Under the pieces are notes generated by a model. That model searched no databases and had not been told where the DNA came from. It saw only the letters and a program-made list of their open reading frames with translations. A DNA stretch of 18,717 nucleotides from Actinomycetes bacterium (GTDB lineage: Bacteria; Actinomycetota; Actinomycetes; Propionibacteriales; Nocardioidaceae), in contig JAKPAQ010000633.1 in the NCBI GenBank assembly GCA_029779385.1, forward strand, positions 1 through 18,717, given 5' to 3'. How positions within the stretch are numbered: the first letter of the stretch is position 1; the number at the start of each line of letters is the position of its first letter. A program made the position numbers and the translations under genes. Shown here piece after piece: positions 1 to 8,194 of this stretch.

Positions 1-353
1 TCGGCCCCGTCGCGAAGGCGCCACGCCATTGTCGCGATAACAGTCAAAGCCATCACTGCGGCAGCAGTGTCCATCCCGTCATAAAAGGCGACGAACTGCA
101 TGGTGAACCCGCCGACCAACACTGGAATCAGCGGCACCTTGATGCCTGCAGTGGCAACGGCCCGGGTGATCTCGATCGCCGCGACGACCAGTGCGGCTGC
201 AACGACGACTACGAACAGATCCTTGATCCAGAAAAGCGACGCCAAGACAAGCGCAACAAGGCTTAGCCCGACGGTAATGGCAGCACGCAGGTCGCGCCCG
301 GCCCGGCCGGATGCTCGGTCTTTTTCTGCGGGTGCCTGATCCTTAGACGTCAA
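1..353 (-). CDS. cdsA: Phosphatidate cytidylyltransferase, N-terminal part (cut by window edge)
   Basis: The enzyme makes CDP-diacylglycerol from phosphatidic acid and CTP in the membrane, the branch point for phospholipid synthesis. About 117 residues are visible. The N-terminus is a short charged stretch (MTSKDQAPAEKD), then AGRDLRAAITVG, which is typical of actinobacterial CdsA, then repeated hydrophobic membrane segments (around residues 27-50, 60-80 and 85-105). The catalytic C-terminal part lies outside the window. I chose the TTG at 353 because it is in frame with this block, has AAAGAGG about 9 nt upstream, and no ATG or GTG lies between the upstream stop and the conserved block. It overlaps the end of frr by 11 nt, so translation is probably coupled. 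The frr-cdsA order supports the call. The TTG start is the least certain point. Confidence 0.85.
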   Translation of the reverse strand, partial: MTSKDQAPAEKDRASGRAGRDLRAAITVGLSLVALVLASLFWIKDLFVVVVAAALVVAAIEITRAVATAGIKVPLIPVLVGGFTMQFVAFYDGMDTAAAVMALTVIATMAWRLRDGA

Positions 354-900
354 GGAGCTCGGCCTCTTTGTGCTTCAACGTCTCGTCGATGACATCGACG
401 TGCTTTTTCGTCAACGCGTCGAGGCGCTTCTCGGCACCGGCGTTGTCGTCCTCGCTAATTTCAGAGTCTTTTTCGGCCTTATCGAGCGTCTGCTTGGCTC
501 CGCGGCGAACGCCACGAACCGCCACGCGGCCTTCTTCGGCCTTGGATTTGGCGAGCTTGATGTATTCCTTACGGCGTTCCTCGGTCAGTTCCGGGAGCGA
601 AATTCGCAAGACCTTGCCGTCGTCTGAGGGGTTTACGCCCAAGTCCGATTCGCGGATGGCCTTTTCAATGGCCGCTTTCGCGCCCTGGTCATAGGGGCTA
701 ATGATCACGGTGCGCGGCTCGGGTACCTGAAAACTCGCCAACTGCTGCAGCGGCGTCGGCGTGCCGTAGTAGTCCGCTGTGATTTGGGCGAACATCGCGG
801 GGTGGGCGCGGCCAGTACGAATTGCAGCGAATTCTTCGCGCGTGTGCTCAACCGCTTTGGTCATCCGGCTTTCGGCGTCACGCAGGGTCTCGTCAATCAC
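343..900 (-). CDS. frr: Ribosome recycling factor
   Basis: RRF works with EF-G to split the post-termination ribosome in the cytoplasm. The protein begins MIDETLRDAESRM and contains the family core FAAIRTGRAHPAMF and, later, LPELTEERRKEYIKLAKSKAEEGRVAVR split over two helices. I chose GTG at 900: it gives 185 residues, the usual RRF length, matches the MIDE start of mycobacterial RRF, and has GGAG 6 nt upstream. An in-frame ATG at 912 would add four residues (MEHD) and has no clear ribosome binding site. The gene lies 30 nt after pyrH, most likely in one transcript, and overlaps cdsA by 11 nt. Confidence 0.95.
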   Translation of the reverse strand: MIDETLRDAESRMTKAVEHTREEFAAIRTGRAHPAMFAQITADYYGTPTPLQQLASFQVPEPRTVIISPYDQGAKAAIEKAIRESDLGVNPSDDGKVLRISLPELTEERRKEYIKLAKSKAEEGRVAVRGVRRGAKQTLDKAEKDSEISEDDNAGAEKRLDALTKKHVDVIDETLKHKEAELLDV

Positions 901-930
901 GTCATGCTCCATTGCATTGTCGGGCTCACG

Positions 931-1635
931 TCAGGCGTGAACTAGCGTTCCAATCATCTCACCACGAAGTGCGCGAGTGATTGCGCCCTCGGCGTTCATG
1001 TTGAACACCATCATGGGCAGTTCGTTCTCCATGCAAAGCGCGAACGCGGCCGCGTCCACCACCTGCAGGTTGCGTTGCAGTGCTTCGCCAAAAGTCAGGC
1101 TGTCAAATCGGCGAGCCTCAGGGTTGTGGCGCGGGTCGGCGTCATAAACCCCATCGACACCGTTCTTGCTCATCAAGACCACGTCGGCCTTGATTTCCAA
1201 AGCACGCTGGGCCGAAACTGTGTCGGTGGAGAAATAGGGCATTCCGGCGCCGGCACCGAAAATGACTACGCGACCCTTTTCCATGTGGCGAATGGCGCGG
1301 CGCGGCACATACGGCTCGGCGACCTGCGCCATCGCGATAGCGGACTGGACCCGCGTCTCGATGCCCTGCTTCTCAATGAAGTCCTGCAAGGCAAGCGCGT
1401 TCATTACCGTGCCGAGCATGCCAATGTAGTCGGCTCGTGAACGTTCCATGCCCCGTTGGCTCAGTTCTGCGCCGCGGAAGAAGTTGCCGCCACCAACGAC
1501 GATCGCTACCTGAACGCCGTCGTTAACGGCTTGAGCGATTTGGGCGGCGGCGTCATTTACGACGTCGGGGTCAATTCCGATTGCCCCTCCCCCGAAAACC
1601 TCTCCGGACAACTTGAGAAGAACGCGGCGAGCCAT
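931..1635 (-). CDS. pyrH: Uridylate (UMP) kinase
   Basis: PyrH phosphorylates UMP to UDP with ATP, an essential pyrimidine step; the bacterial enzyme is a hexamer of the amino acid kinase fold. The 234 residues match the usual 235-245. Visible motifs are the N-terminal [12 protein letters not shown] nucleotide loop, [10 protein letters not shown], the MGMLGT-like block [29 protein letters not shown] and, near the C-terminus, DADPR and EMIGTLV. It follows a strong terminator, so it needs its own promoter. No good Shine-Dalgarno is visible before the ATG, but a TAGCCT box ends 6 nt before it, which suggests a leaderless mRNA starting at the ATG. It is probably co-transcribed with frr and cdsA. 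Confidence 0.96.
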   Translation of the reverse strand: MARRVLLKLSGEVFGGGAIGIDPDVVNDAAAQIAQAVNDGVQVAIVVGGGNFFRGAELSQRGMERSRADYIGMLGTVMNALALQDFIEKQGIETRVQSAIAMAQVAEPYVPRRAIRHMEKGRVVIFGAGAGMPYFSTDTVSAQRALEIKADVVLMSKNGVDGVYDADPRHNPEARRFDSLTFGEALQRNLQVVDAAAFALCMENELPMMVFNMNAEGAITRALRGEMIGTLVHA

Positions 1636-1641
1636 GAGACG

Positions 1642-1647
1642 AGGCTA
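1642..1647 (-). promoter_or_regulatory. Candidate -10 box for leaderless pyrH transcript
   Basis: On the minus strand TAGCCT (TANNNT, the actinobacterial -10 form) is followed by 6 nt and then the pyrH ATG. Transcription would start at or next to the start codon. No -35 matching TTGNNN is seen at 16-19 nt. The upstream terminator makes a promoter here necessary, but the exact site is inference. Confidence 0.5.
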
Positions 1648-1684
1648 TCGGATCAGACCTTCATCGCTGTGGTCGGATCGTTCG

Positions 1685-1736
1685 AAGAGAAAAAGTAAGC
1701 GGCCCTGCGGAAAAGTTCCGCAGGGCCGCTTACTTT
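1685..1736 (-). terminator. Rho-independent terminator after tsf
   Basis: The arms 1692-1712 and 1716-1736 are a perfect 21-bp inverted repeat with a 3-nt loop. On the minus strand the stem is followed by TTTTTCTCTTC, a good U tract, so it ends the rpsB-tsf transcript 13 nt after the tsf stop codon. On the plus strand the stem is followed by ATTTTG, which could give weaker termination in the other direction. Confidence 0.93.
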
Positions 1737-1749
1737 ATTTTGCTACGCC

Positions 1750-2565
1750 TCAGGCGCCAACCTCAATGTGGCTGAACCGGGTGATGGTGATTCCGGCTTC
1801 GTCAGCAACGGCCTTAACCGTCTTCTTGTTGTCGGTGACGCTGGCCTGATCGAGCAGGACGTTCTCCTTGAAGAAACCGTTGACTCGACCTTCGATGATC
1901 TTGGGCAGAGCCTGCTCTGGCTTGCCCTCCTCCTTGGCGGTCGCCTCGGCGATTTCGCGCTCCTTGGCGACGATCTCGGCCGGGACGTCCTCACGGGTTA
2001 GCCAACGCGGACGCATCGCTGCGATCTGCATTGCGATCGAGCGGGCCACGTCCTCGTTGTCGCCAACGAATTCGACCAGGACGCCAACAGCCGGCGGCAA
2101 ATCGCTCGCGCGGCGGTGCATGTAAGTCGCGACCTGCCCGCTCAGCGCGCTCACGCGGCCGAGTTCGAGCTTTTCGCCGATTACAGCAGCCAGCGCGCTG
2201 ATCGTCTCGGTGACGGTCTTGCCGCCATCGAGGACAACGTTTGCGAATTCAGCGGCATCAGCAGGCTTCGCAGCGTCTGCTGCAGCGGCCAACTGCTGAG
2301 CCAGTTCGATGAACTGCTCGTTCTTGGCAACGAAGTCGGTCTCGGAGTTGAGCTCAACAATGGCCGAACCAGCGTTGGCGACCAAGCCCGAGGAAGCCTC
2401 GCGCTCAGCACCGCGCTTGGCGGCCTTGGCCGCACCGGAGATCCGCAGGGCCTCGATGGCCTTGTCGAAATCGCCGTCGGCCTCAGTGAGCGCCTTCTTC
2501 GCATCCATCATGCCCGCGCCAGTCGCGTCGCGGAGTTTCTTCACATCGGCAGCAGCAATTGCCAT
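1750..2565 (-). CDS. tsf: Translation elongation factor Ts
   Basis: EF-Ts is the guanine nucleotide exchange factor for EF-Tu. The 271 residues match actinobacterial EF-Ts. The N-terminal UBA-like domain reads [23 protein letters not shown], split here into [14 protein letters not shown] and [10 protein letters not shown]. The signature [12 protein letters not shown], which contacts EF-Tu, follows near residue 75. The C-terminus carries the helical [18 protein letters not shown] region. The ATG has GAGG 7 nt upstream. It lies 32 nt after rpsB, the classical pairing, and ends at a strong terminator. Confidence 0.97.
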   Translation of the reverse strand: MAIAAADVKKLRDATGAGMMDAKKALTEADGDFDKAIEALRISGAAKAAKRGAEREASSGLVANAGSAIVELNSETDFVAKNEQFIELAQQLAAAADAAKPADAAEFANVVLDGGKTVTETISALAAVIGEKLELGRVSALSGQVATYMHRRASDLPPAVGVLVEFVGDNEDVARSIAMQIAAMRPRWLTREDVPAEIVAKEREIAEATAKEEGKPEQALPKIIEGRVNGFFKENVLLDQASVTDNKKTVKAVADEAGITITRFSHIEVGA

Positions 2566-2597
2566 GTTCTTACCTCAGTTCTGGTTTTGGGAAGGGG

Positions 2598-3458
2598 TCA
2601 GGAAGCCGGGGCGTCTTCAGCCGGGGTCTCGGCAGCAGGGTCGGCCGGGGTCTCGGCAGGCGCGTCAGCGGCGGGCTTGTCCGAGCTGAGCAGTTCCTTC
2701 TCCCAATCGGCCATCGGCTCTTCAGCACCAAGCTCTTCGCCCGGTGCCTCTTCGCCGGTCTTAGCGCCCGAACGCGAGAGCAAGCCCTCAGCAACGGCGT
2801 CGGCGATGACGCGAGTCAAAACGCCAACCGAACGGATTGCGTCGTCGTTGCCCGGGATCGGGTAATCGACATCGTCGGGGTCGCAGTTGCTGTCCAAGAT
2901 CGCGATGATCGGGATACCCAACTTGCGGGCTTCGTCAACTGCGAGGTGTTCCTTGTTCGTGTCGACGATCCAGACAGCGTTCGGCACGCGGCCCATATCG
3001 CGGATACCGCCGAGGGTGCGGTTGAGCTTGGTGTACTCGCGCCGCATCTGCAGCAGTTCCTTCTTGGTGCGGTTGGAACCGGCGACATCGTCAAAGTCGA
3101 TCTCTTCGAGTTCCTTCATCCGCTTGAGGCGGTCGGACATCGTCGAGTAGTTGGTCAGCATGCCGCCGAGCCAGCGCTGGTTGACGTAAGGCATGCCGAC
3201 GCGCTTAGCCTGCTCTTCTACCGGCTCTTGCGCCTGACGCTTGGTGCCGACGAACAGAATCGTCCCGCCACGAGCAACCGTGCCCTTGACGAACTCGTAA
3301 GCCGAGTCGATGTAGGCAAGCGACTGCTGCAAGTCGATGATGTAGATGCCATTGCGCTCGGTGAGGATGAATCGCTTCATCTTGGGGTTCCAACGGCGGG
3401 TCTGGTGCCCGAAGTGAACGCCGCTTTCGAGCAGCTGACGCATGGTTACGACGGCCAT
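2598..3458 (-). CDS. rpsB: 30S ribosomal protein S2
   Basis: S2 is a late-assembling protein of the small subunit. The start [20 protein letters not shown] is the family N-terminus, followed by [11 protein letters not shown], the [17 protein letters not shown] stretch and [22 protein letters not shown] chose ATG at 3458 because GGAAGGAAG lies 7 nt upstream and the conserved protein begins here; the open frame continues 24 codons further upstream without support. The product is 286 residues. The last 50 or so are an acidic, Ala/Pro-rich tail with repeated [14 protein letters not shown] units, probably disordered, a kind of extension common in actinobacterial S2. The leader upstream can fold (see 3478-3548). 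Confidence 0.97.
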   Translation of the reverse strand: MAVVTMRQLLESGVHFGHQTRRWNPKMKRFILTERNGIYIIDLQQSLAYIDSAYEFVKGTVARGGTILFVGTKRQAQEPVEEQAKRVGMPYVNQRWLGGMLTNYSTMSDRLKRMKELEEIDFDDVAGSNRTKKELLQMRREYTKLNRTLGGIRDMGRVPNAVWIVDTNKEHLAVDEARKLGIPIIAILDSNCDPDDVDYPIPGNDDAIRSVGVLTRVIADAVAEGLLSRSGAKTGEEAPGEELGAEEPMADWEKELLSSDKPAADAPAETPADPAAETPAEDAPAS

Positions 3459-3477
3459 CGTCGTACTTCCTTCCAAT

Positions 3478-3548
3478 CCAAGTTGACGCACCACCGGTTG
3501 GCGATGCCCTGGTGTCCGACTGCTGTCCACCCAGTTTCTGGGACTTGG
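3478..3548 (-). promoter_or_regulatory. Folded rpsB mRNA leader, candidate S2 autoregulatory element
   Basis: In the rpsB transcript three helices can form together. An outer helix pairs CCAAGT (3543-3548) with ACTTGG (3478-3483). Inside it, CCCAG and CTGGG (3538-3542 with 3530-3534) form a hairpin with a 3-nt loop directly stacked on the outer helix, and CACCA with TGGTG (3510-3514 with 3489-3493) form a second hairpin with a 16-nt loop. The outer helix ends 4 nt before the GGAAGGAAG ribosome binding site. Ribosomal protein S2 controls its own operon in some bacteria; that this fold does so here is inference. Confidence 0.45.
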
Positions 3549-3627
3549 CCAGTAGTCCTGAGTTCAGAGAATCTCGTCACCCAAGAAACGGACACGCGAA
3601 TTTCCGCCGAAAAAGACGGATACTTCA

Positions 3628-3633
3628 AGTCTA
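3628..3633 (-). promoter_or_regulatory. Possible -10 box for rpsB-tsf
   Basis: TAGACT on the minus strand fits the TANNNT form and would give a leader of about 160 nt that includes the folded element at 3478-3548. The -35 region is weak (TTCTTA at about 18 nt). The 282-nt gap between rpsB and the divergent M23 gene must hold at least one promoter on each strand, but I could not place the plus-strand one. Confidence 0.25.
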
Positions 3634-3740
3634 GTGCACCAATGCATGCGATAAGAAATCGGCCATGCTCCACAATTACGGTGCGCCTCAGCGTTAATCC
3701 ACAAGAGCCACCATTGGACTGTTGGCCGGCGGGTTCTTCA

Positions 3741-4628
3741 ATGTTTGCTCAAGGAATGGTTCAGACCCAAGTCATCGCCGTTATTGTTAGCGCGATCTTC
3801 CAGTTTTTCGTCGCCAACTCTCCCACGCCTTGGGTTTGGCCACTAGGAGATCAACAAGTCGAGCGGCAGTTTGACCCGCCAGCAAGCGACTATGGCCCCG
3901 GACACCGCGGGATCGACATCCCTGGAAAGCCGGGCGAAACCGTCCGCGCTGTTGCCGTTGGCACGGTCACCTTTGCCGGCGAAGTTGCGGGGGTGCCGAC
4001 CATCACGATCAGTCACGGAGTGGAGCGTTCGACCTATCAGCCAGTCAAGGCGAGTGTGCGAGTCGGCGACGCGGTCGATGCCGGTCAGCGAATCGGTCGA
4101 CTCGGCGGTTCGCATCCATCGTGCCGAACAACCTGCCTAAATCTTGGCCGACTGCGTGGTGACAACTACCTAGATCCGGCCGCGTTGCTGGTCAGTTCTG
4201 GCAGTTACCGGCTGATAAGTCCGGTTGGTCCAGTTCCCGAACCACCAGCGCAGGCAGTCGGCCACTTGCCGTTAGCCGGCCCAATCACTTCTAGCTTCGG
4301 GATGAGGATCCACCCAATAACTGGCGTCCGAAAACTCCACGACGGCGTCGATATCGGTGCCGCCTGCCAGACACCGGTGCCGTCCGTTGCTGCTGGGAAG
4401 GTAACTATTTCAGGCCGTCGAGGTGGTTACGGCGAACAAGTTGAGGTTCGCCATCGAAATGGCATGCGGACCTCCTATTCGCACTTGAGTCGACGCTCAG
4501 TAGCGACCGGCGCACAGGTGCGGAAGGGGTCGATTGTCGGACTCGTCGGTTCAACCGGTTACTCGACCGGCTGCCACCTGCACTTCATGAAAATTGTCAA
4601 TGGCCAACGGGTCGATCCTGTCGGTTGA
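3741..4628 (+). CDS. Secreted M23 peptidase with two domains, first one degenerate
   Basis: M23 (LytM-type) zinc enzymes cut peptidoglycan cross-links outside the cell. Taking ATG 3741 gives 295 residues: a hydrophobic N-terminal segment (about 9-26), M23 domain 1 (about 35-150) and domain 2 (about 178-295). Domain 2 has all expected residues: H200 and D204 (LHDGVDIG), H248 (YSHLS), and H279/H281 (CHLHF). Domain 1 keeps H55 and D59 (GHRGIDI) but has N134 in CLNLG, where relatives have CLH, so its third metal ligand is missing. The domain 1 type is the usual single-domain neighbour of rpsB in actinobacteria; domain 2 is extra. The start is uncertain: ATG 3756 is also possible, and no strong ribosome binding site is seen. 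It ends 4 nt from the convergent xerC. Confidence 0.88.
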   Translation: MFAQGMVQTQVIAVIVSAIFQFFVANSPTPWVWPLGDQQVERQFDPPASDYGPGHRGIDIPGKPGETVRAVAVGTVTFAGEVAGVPTITISHGVERSTYQPVKASVRVGDAVDAGQRIGRLGGSHPSCRTTCLNLGRLRGDNYLDPAALLVSSGSYRLISPVGPVPEPPAQAVGHLPLAGPITSSFGMRIHPITGVRKLHDGVDIGAACQTPVPSVAAGKVTISGRRGGYGEQVEVRHRNGMRTSYSHLSRRSVATGAQVRKGSIVGLVGSTGYSTGCHLHFMKIVNGQRVDPVG

Positions 4629-4632
4629 CCGT

Positions 4633-5553
4633 TCAGGCTCGCGGGTGCGCCTGCGCAAATGCTGCCCGCAGTCGATCGGCACTAACGTGGGTATAAATCT
4701 GGGTAGTGCCAAGGGACGCATGGCCCAACAGCTCCTGGACCGAACGCAGGTCGGCTCCGCCCTCGAGCAGATGAGTCGCGGCCGTGTGCCGCAGCCCGTG
4801 AGGACCAATATCAGGCGCTTCGGGGACTGCGGCCACTCGATCGTGGACGATTCGGCGCACCACCCGCGGATCAATACGACCGCCCCGAGCGCCGAGGAAG
4901 AGCGCTGGGCCACTGGACAAGTTCGCGGCCTGCGGGCGGCCAGCTGTTAGCCAAGTATCGAGTGCCTCAGCGGCCGGAACACCATAGGGAACCATCCGTT
5001 CCTTGTTGCCTTTGCCAAGAACTCGCAAGACCCGCCGGTGGTGATCGAGGTCGTCAACATCTGCGCCAACCAACTCCCCCACCCGAATACCGGTGGCGTA
5101 AAGCAGCTCGATGATGGCAAGATCGCGAATCCCGAGCACACCTTCATCTTCGATTCCGGTGGCGATCGCGTCTACTACCTGGCGCATATCGACCTGGTTC
5201 AATGCTGGCGGCAACATCCGATGTGCTTTAGGGGCGGCCAGCAGGGCACCCGCGTCAGTCGATGCCCTTTCGGTTCGTTCGAGCCAAGCGGTAAAAACTC
5301 GTGCGGCCGTAGACCGGCGGGCCAAAGTGGTTCGGGCCCGCCCCCTCGACTGCAGGCCTGCGAGCCAGCTGCGCAGCGTCCGAATCGTGAGGTCTGCCGG
5401 ATCGTCCAAATGCAGCAGGTTCGCGTGAGTGGCCAGGCTGGTCAGATCCACTAGATACGCGCGGATTGTGTGTTCGGCCAACCCGCGCTCATGTCGCAGA
5501 TGCTCCTCGTAATCGGCCAACGTCGCCGCCCACTTTTCGGAAAAGTCACCCAC
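4633..5553 (-). CDS. xerC: Tyrosine recombinase XerC
   Basis: XerC with XerD resolves chromosome dimers at dif. The 306 residues show the N-terminal SAM-like core-binding domain (about 8-95) and the C-terminal catalytic domain. The catalytic set is complete: R157 (ATGIRVGEL), K181 (GKGNKER), H252 and R255 (HGLRHTAATH), H278 (LLGHASLGTT) and the nucleophile Y287 (IYTHV). I used GTG 5553, which has AAGG about 7 nt upstream. It lies 48 nt after modC on the same strand with no terminator between, so it may receive transcription from the mod operon. Position beside the M23 gene and rpsB fits the chromosomal xerC locus rather than a phage integrase. Confidence 0.93.
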   Translation of the reverse strand: MGDFSEKWAATLADYEEHLRHERGLAEHTIRAYLVDLTSLATHANLLHLDDPADLTIRTLRSWLAGLQSRGRARTTLARRSTAARVFTAWLERTERASTDAGALLAAPKAHRMLPPALNQVDMRQVVDAIATGIEDEGVLGIRDLAIIELLYATGIRVGELVGADVDDLDHHRRVLRVLGKGNKERMVPYGVPAAEALDTWLTAGRPQAANLSSGPALFLGARGGRIDPRVVRRIVHDRVAAVPEAPDIGPHGLRHTAATHLLEGGADLRSVQELLGHASLGTTQIYTHVSADRLRAAFAQAHPRA

Positions 5554-5601
5554 CTGCCAACCTTCGCACTTTGGCTAACCAGTTTTTCGGACCTAGGCCG
5601 C

Positions 5602-6639
5602 TCAGCGCGAATAAACCGAAACTTCGGTCGCTTTGAGACTCAACCAAATTTGCGCCCCAGGCTCGATCTGGAGTTCGGCAGCCGCAGCGGAGGTGACGTC
5701 TGCGAGGACCCCGTCCACGTCTACTCGGCAAGTGCCGCCGCGCTGTTCAATTCCGCGAACCGTGCCGCGTCGAACATTGCGAGGACTACCCTCGGGCTTT
5801 TGCCGGTGCAGCGCCACCGCGGTCGGCGAAAACGTCGCCATTGCTGGTGCACCGATAACGAGTTCTTCAGCGGACTCACCAAGCAACTCGTGCTGGTCGT
5901 TGTCGCGAACAGTTTTGGGACCCGTTGCGACTCCGTCGATCAGGTTAACCCCGGCAAGGGCGGCAGCAAACGGGCTCCGTGGATGAGAAAGCACGTCCCT
6001 ACTCGGTCCCGAGTCGATTATTCGGCCATCGTCAATAACGATCGTTCGATCGGCCAGGACCAAGGCGTCGAGTGGATCGTGGGTAACAATCAGTGCAGTT
6101 CGGTTCGCCAAAACTCGGCCGATGACTTTTCGCAACTGCGGCACCGACGGCGCGTCCAGCGCCGCCATCGGCTCATCTAGTAAGACCACGTCGGGCGCGG
6201 CAGCCAACGCCCGGGCAAGCGCCACTCGTTGGGCTTGGCCACCAGAAAGTTCAAACGGTCGCCTGGCCGCCAACTCAGTCAGCCCGAGTTCGGCCAGCCA
6301 CGAGTCAGCGATTGCACCGGGGTTGTTAGCGCCCGTGCAAGTTGGCCCAAAAGCCACATTGGCGCGAACGTCAAGATGAGGAAAGAGAAGCGAAGCCTGA
6401 GTCAACAGCGCAACTGACCGCTCGTGCGGTGCGACCCAAGTTTTCGGGCCGACCAGTTCACGATCGCCGACCTGAACTCTCACCTGCTCGAGTTTCAAGA
6501 GTCCAGCGATCGCGGCGAGTACGGTCGACTTTCCGGTGCCATTCGGCCCGACGAGGGCAACAGTCTCACCCGATTCGACGTCAAACTCGAGGTCCACCCC
6601 GCGGGCCGAGTCCACGACGTGGACTTGCAGACTCACCAT
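5602..6639 (-). CDS. modC: Molybdate ABC transporter ATP-binding protein
   Basis: ModC powers molybdate import. The 345 residues contain Walker [10 protein letters not shown] (31-39), Q-loop region [11 protein letters not shown], signature LSGGQ (131-135), Walker B VVLLDEP (D155, E156), the switch histidine in VTHDPLD, and a C-terminal TOBE/Mop-type domain (about 270-345, [17 protein letters not shown]) as in ModC and related oxyanion importers. The start may be ATG 6639 (GGGAG 6 nt upstream, 7-nt overlap with modB) or GTG 6636 (4-nt overlap, as at most junctions here). Tungstate or sulfate import is less likely because the Moco synthesis genes are next door. Confidence 0.9.
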   Translation of the reverse strand: MVSLQVHVVDSARGVDLEFDVESGETVALVGPNGTGKSTVLAAIAGLLKLEQVRVQVGDRELVGPKTWVAPHERSVALLTQASLLFPHLDVRANVAFGPTCTGANNPGAIADSWLAELGLTELAARRPFELSGGQAQRVALARALAAAPDVVLLDEPMAALDAPSVPQLRKVIGRVLANRTALIVTHDPLDALVLADRTIVIDDGRIIDSGPSRDVLSHPRSPFAAALAGVNLIDGVATGPKTVRDNDQHELLGESAEELVIGAPAMATFSPTAVALHRQKPEGSPRNVRRGTVRGIEQRGGTCRVDVDGVLADVTSAAAAELQIEPGAQIWLSLKATEVSVYSR

Positions 6640-7421
6640 GGGTTTCTCCCTGGCCTACGAACCACCGCAATCACCACGACCGCGACCATCACCAAAAGCA
6701 AGGAAAGTGCGATGGCTGCCTGTGGGTCGGTTTCGCGCTGCAGGTAGATCTCTGGTGGCAAGGTTCTGGTTACCCCCTGCAAGCTTCCGGCGAAAGTGAT
6801 TGTGGCGCCAAACTCGCCCAGTGCGCGAGCGAAACTGAGCACGGTTCCGGCCACAAGTCCTGGCCAAACCAGCGGCAACGTCACCTTGGTCAAGACGCGC
6901 GATGGGTTGGCGCCGAGTGTCGCCGCGACTCGTGAATACCCCGGATCAGTGCCACGAAGTGCGCCCTCCAGACTTACCACCAAGAACGGCAATGCAACAA
7001 AAGTCTGCGCAATGACTACTGCTGCGGTGCTAAAGGCGATCTGAATTCCTAAGACCTCAAGGTGCTGACCCAACAGGCCGCGGCGGCCAAAGGTGTAGAG
7101 CAGCGCTATGCCCCCAACAACCGGTGGCAGGACCAATGGAAGCAAGATGAACGGCCGCACGACGTCGACAAGTCGCGAACTCGATCGGGCCAGAAAAAGT
7201 GCCATCGGCACGCCGATCAGCACACAAATCGCGGTGCTCATTGACGCGGTACGCAGACTCAACGACAGCGCCGCGAGAGACGATTCAGAAGTGACCAGCG
7301 AACCAAAATCGCCCCAGTCGACCCGCAGGACCATCGCCACCAGCGGCAAGATCACAAACGCCAGACCTGCCACGGCCGGAATCATCGTCCACCGCGGCAG
7401 GTCTACCTGGTTAATACTCAC
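6633..7421 (-). CDS. modB: Molybdate ABC transporter permease
   Basis: ModB forms the membrane channel of the importer. The 262 residues hold about six hydrophobic segments, starting with [18 protein letters not shown] (about 13-30). The cytoplasmic coupling loop that docks on ModC is visible as [15 protein letters not shown], the EAA-type signature of this family. GTG 7421 overlaps the modA stop by 4 nt (GTGA) and the end overlaps modC, so the three proteins are translated together. The gene belongs to the operon regulator-modA-modB-modC. Confidence 0.92.
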   Translation of the reverse strand: MSINQVDLPRWTMIPAVAGLAFVILPLVAMVLRVDWGDFGSLVTSESSLAALSLSLRTASMSTAICVLIGVPMALFLARSSSRLVDVVRPFILLPLVLPPVVGGIALLYTFGRRGLLGQHLEVLGIQIAFSTAAVVIAQTFVALPFLVVSLEGALRGTDPGYSRVAATLGANPSRVLTKVTLPLVWPGLVAGTVLSFARALGEFGATITFAGSLQGVTRTLPPEIYLQRETDPQAAIALSLLLVMVAVVVIAVVRRPGRNPW

Positions 7422-8194
7422 GGGGTGCCGAAGCCGGCCTTCGTAAAGACGTCCTTGCCCTTCGATCCGGTGATCAAGTCGACGAATGCTTGCGCGAGGT
7501 CGGCGTCACTTGCCTTCGCCAACGGCGCGATCGGGTAGGCGTTGACTACTTCGTTGGCCTCTGGGATCTCAATTCCAGTTACCGTGTCACCAGCAGAAAT
7601 CACGTCCGTGACGTATACCAAACCAGCATCGGCCTCGCCGCTAGTGACTTTGCCGAGTACATCGGTAACCGACTGCTCTTCGCTGACTGGTTTCACCGTC
7701 ACCCCGACCTTTTTCAGCAATTCCTGTGAGGCGGCACCGCAGGGAACCTGCGGGGCGCACAGCACGACCTTGACCTCTGGGTTCGAAAGATCTTCGAGCG
7801 ACTTAACCTTTGCCGGGTTATCGACCGGCGTAGCGATTTCTAGCACGTTTGTGGCGAAAATGACCGGGTCCTTGGCGGTTCCGTCTTCATCGACCACTAG
7901 GGCCATCGTGCGCTCATCTGCGGAGGCGAAAACGTCCGCCGGCGCGCCTTCGTTGATTTGCGCCGCCAGGTCAGAGGACCCACCGAATGACAGTTTCACT
8001 TCGACGCCTTCGTTGGCATCTTCAAACTCTTTGGCCAACTCGGTGAACGTTCCCTTTAGCGATGCGGCGGCAAAGACCGTTAGTGTCCGGTCCTTGTCAG
8101 CATCAGCAGAATCGTCAGAGCCACAGGCGGCAAGGCCAGCAAGCAGGGCAAGCGTTCCGACAAGGGCCGCCAACTTGGTGAATCTGGTCTTCAT
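7418..8194 (-). CDS. modA: Molybdate-binding lipoprotein
   Basis: ModA binds molybdate outside the membrane and hands it to ModB. I chose ATG 8194 (258 residues): it overlaps the regulator stop as ATGA and has AGGAGAG about 5 nt upstream. The frame is open for 44 more codons upstream, but these are low-complexity Arg-rich shadow of the regulator gene. The N-terminus is a lipoprotein signal with lipobox LAAC (C24). The mature part begins [14 protein letters not shown], contains [12 protein letters not shown] and [11 protein letters not shown] (oxyanion-binding loops typical of ModA), and later GLVYVTDV. In a Gram-positive cell it would be anchored by the Cys24 lipid. Confidence 0.94.
   Translation of the reverse strand: MKTRFTKLAALVGTLALLAGLAACGSDDSADADKDRTLTVFAAASLKGTFTELAKEFEDANEGVEVKLSFGGSSDLAAQINEGAPADVFASADERTMALVVDEDGTAKDPVIFATNVLEIATPVDNPAKVKSLEDLSNPEVKVVLCAPQVPCGAASQELLKKVGVTVKPVSEEQSVTDVLGKVTSGEADAGLVYVTDVISAGDTVTGIEIPEANEVVNAYPIAPLAKASDADLAQAFVDLITGSKGKDVFTKAGFGTP

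Noticed and set aside
291..353. Possible frameshift at the start of cdsA
   Set aside because: A first reading seemed to change frame between the TTG start and the conserved block; rereading the bases at 291-310 showed that the frame is continuous from TTG 353 through AGRDLRAAI.
2598..2760. Repeated Ala/Pro/Glu codons at the end of rpsB as a tandem DNA repeat
   Set aside because: It is the coding sequence of an acidic S2 tail, a common actinobacterial feature, with imperfect short units.
2116..2865. 249-codon open frame opposite tsf and rpsB
   Set aside because: Low-complexity Ser/Ala/Gly-rich shadow of two well-supported ribosomal genes.
2559..3740. Long open frame on the plus strand running into the M23 gene (would give 689 residues)
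   Set aside because: The first 394 codons lie opposite rpsB and its leader and show no domain; the M23 protein with its hydrophobic N-terminal segment starts at about 3741.
4633..5553. Tyrosine recombinase as a sign of a prophage or integrative element
   Set aside because: Full XerC features and the standard place beside the M23 gene and rpsB; no attachment-site repeats or phage genes nearby.
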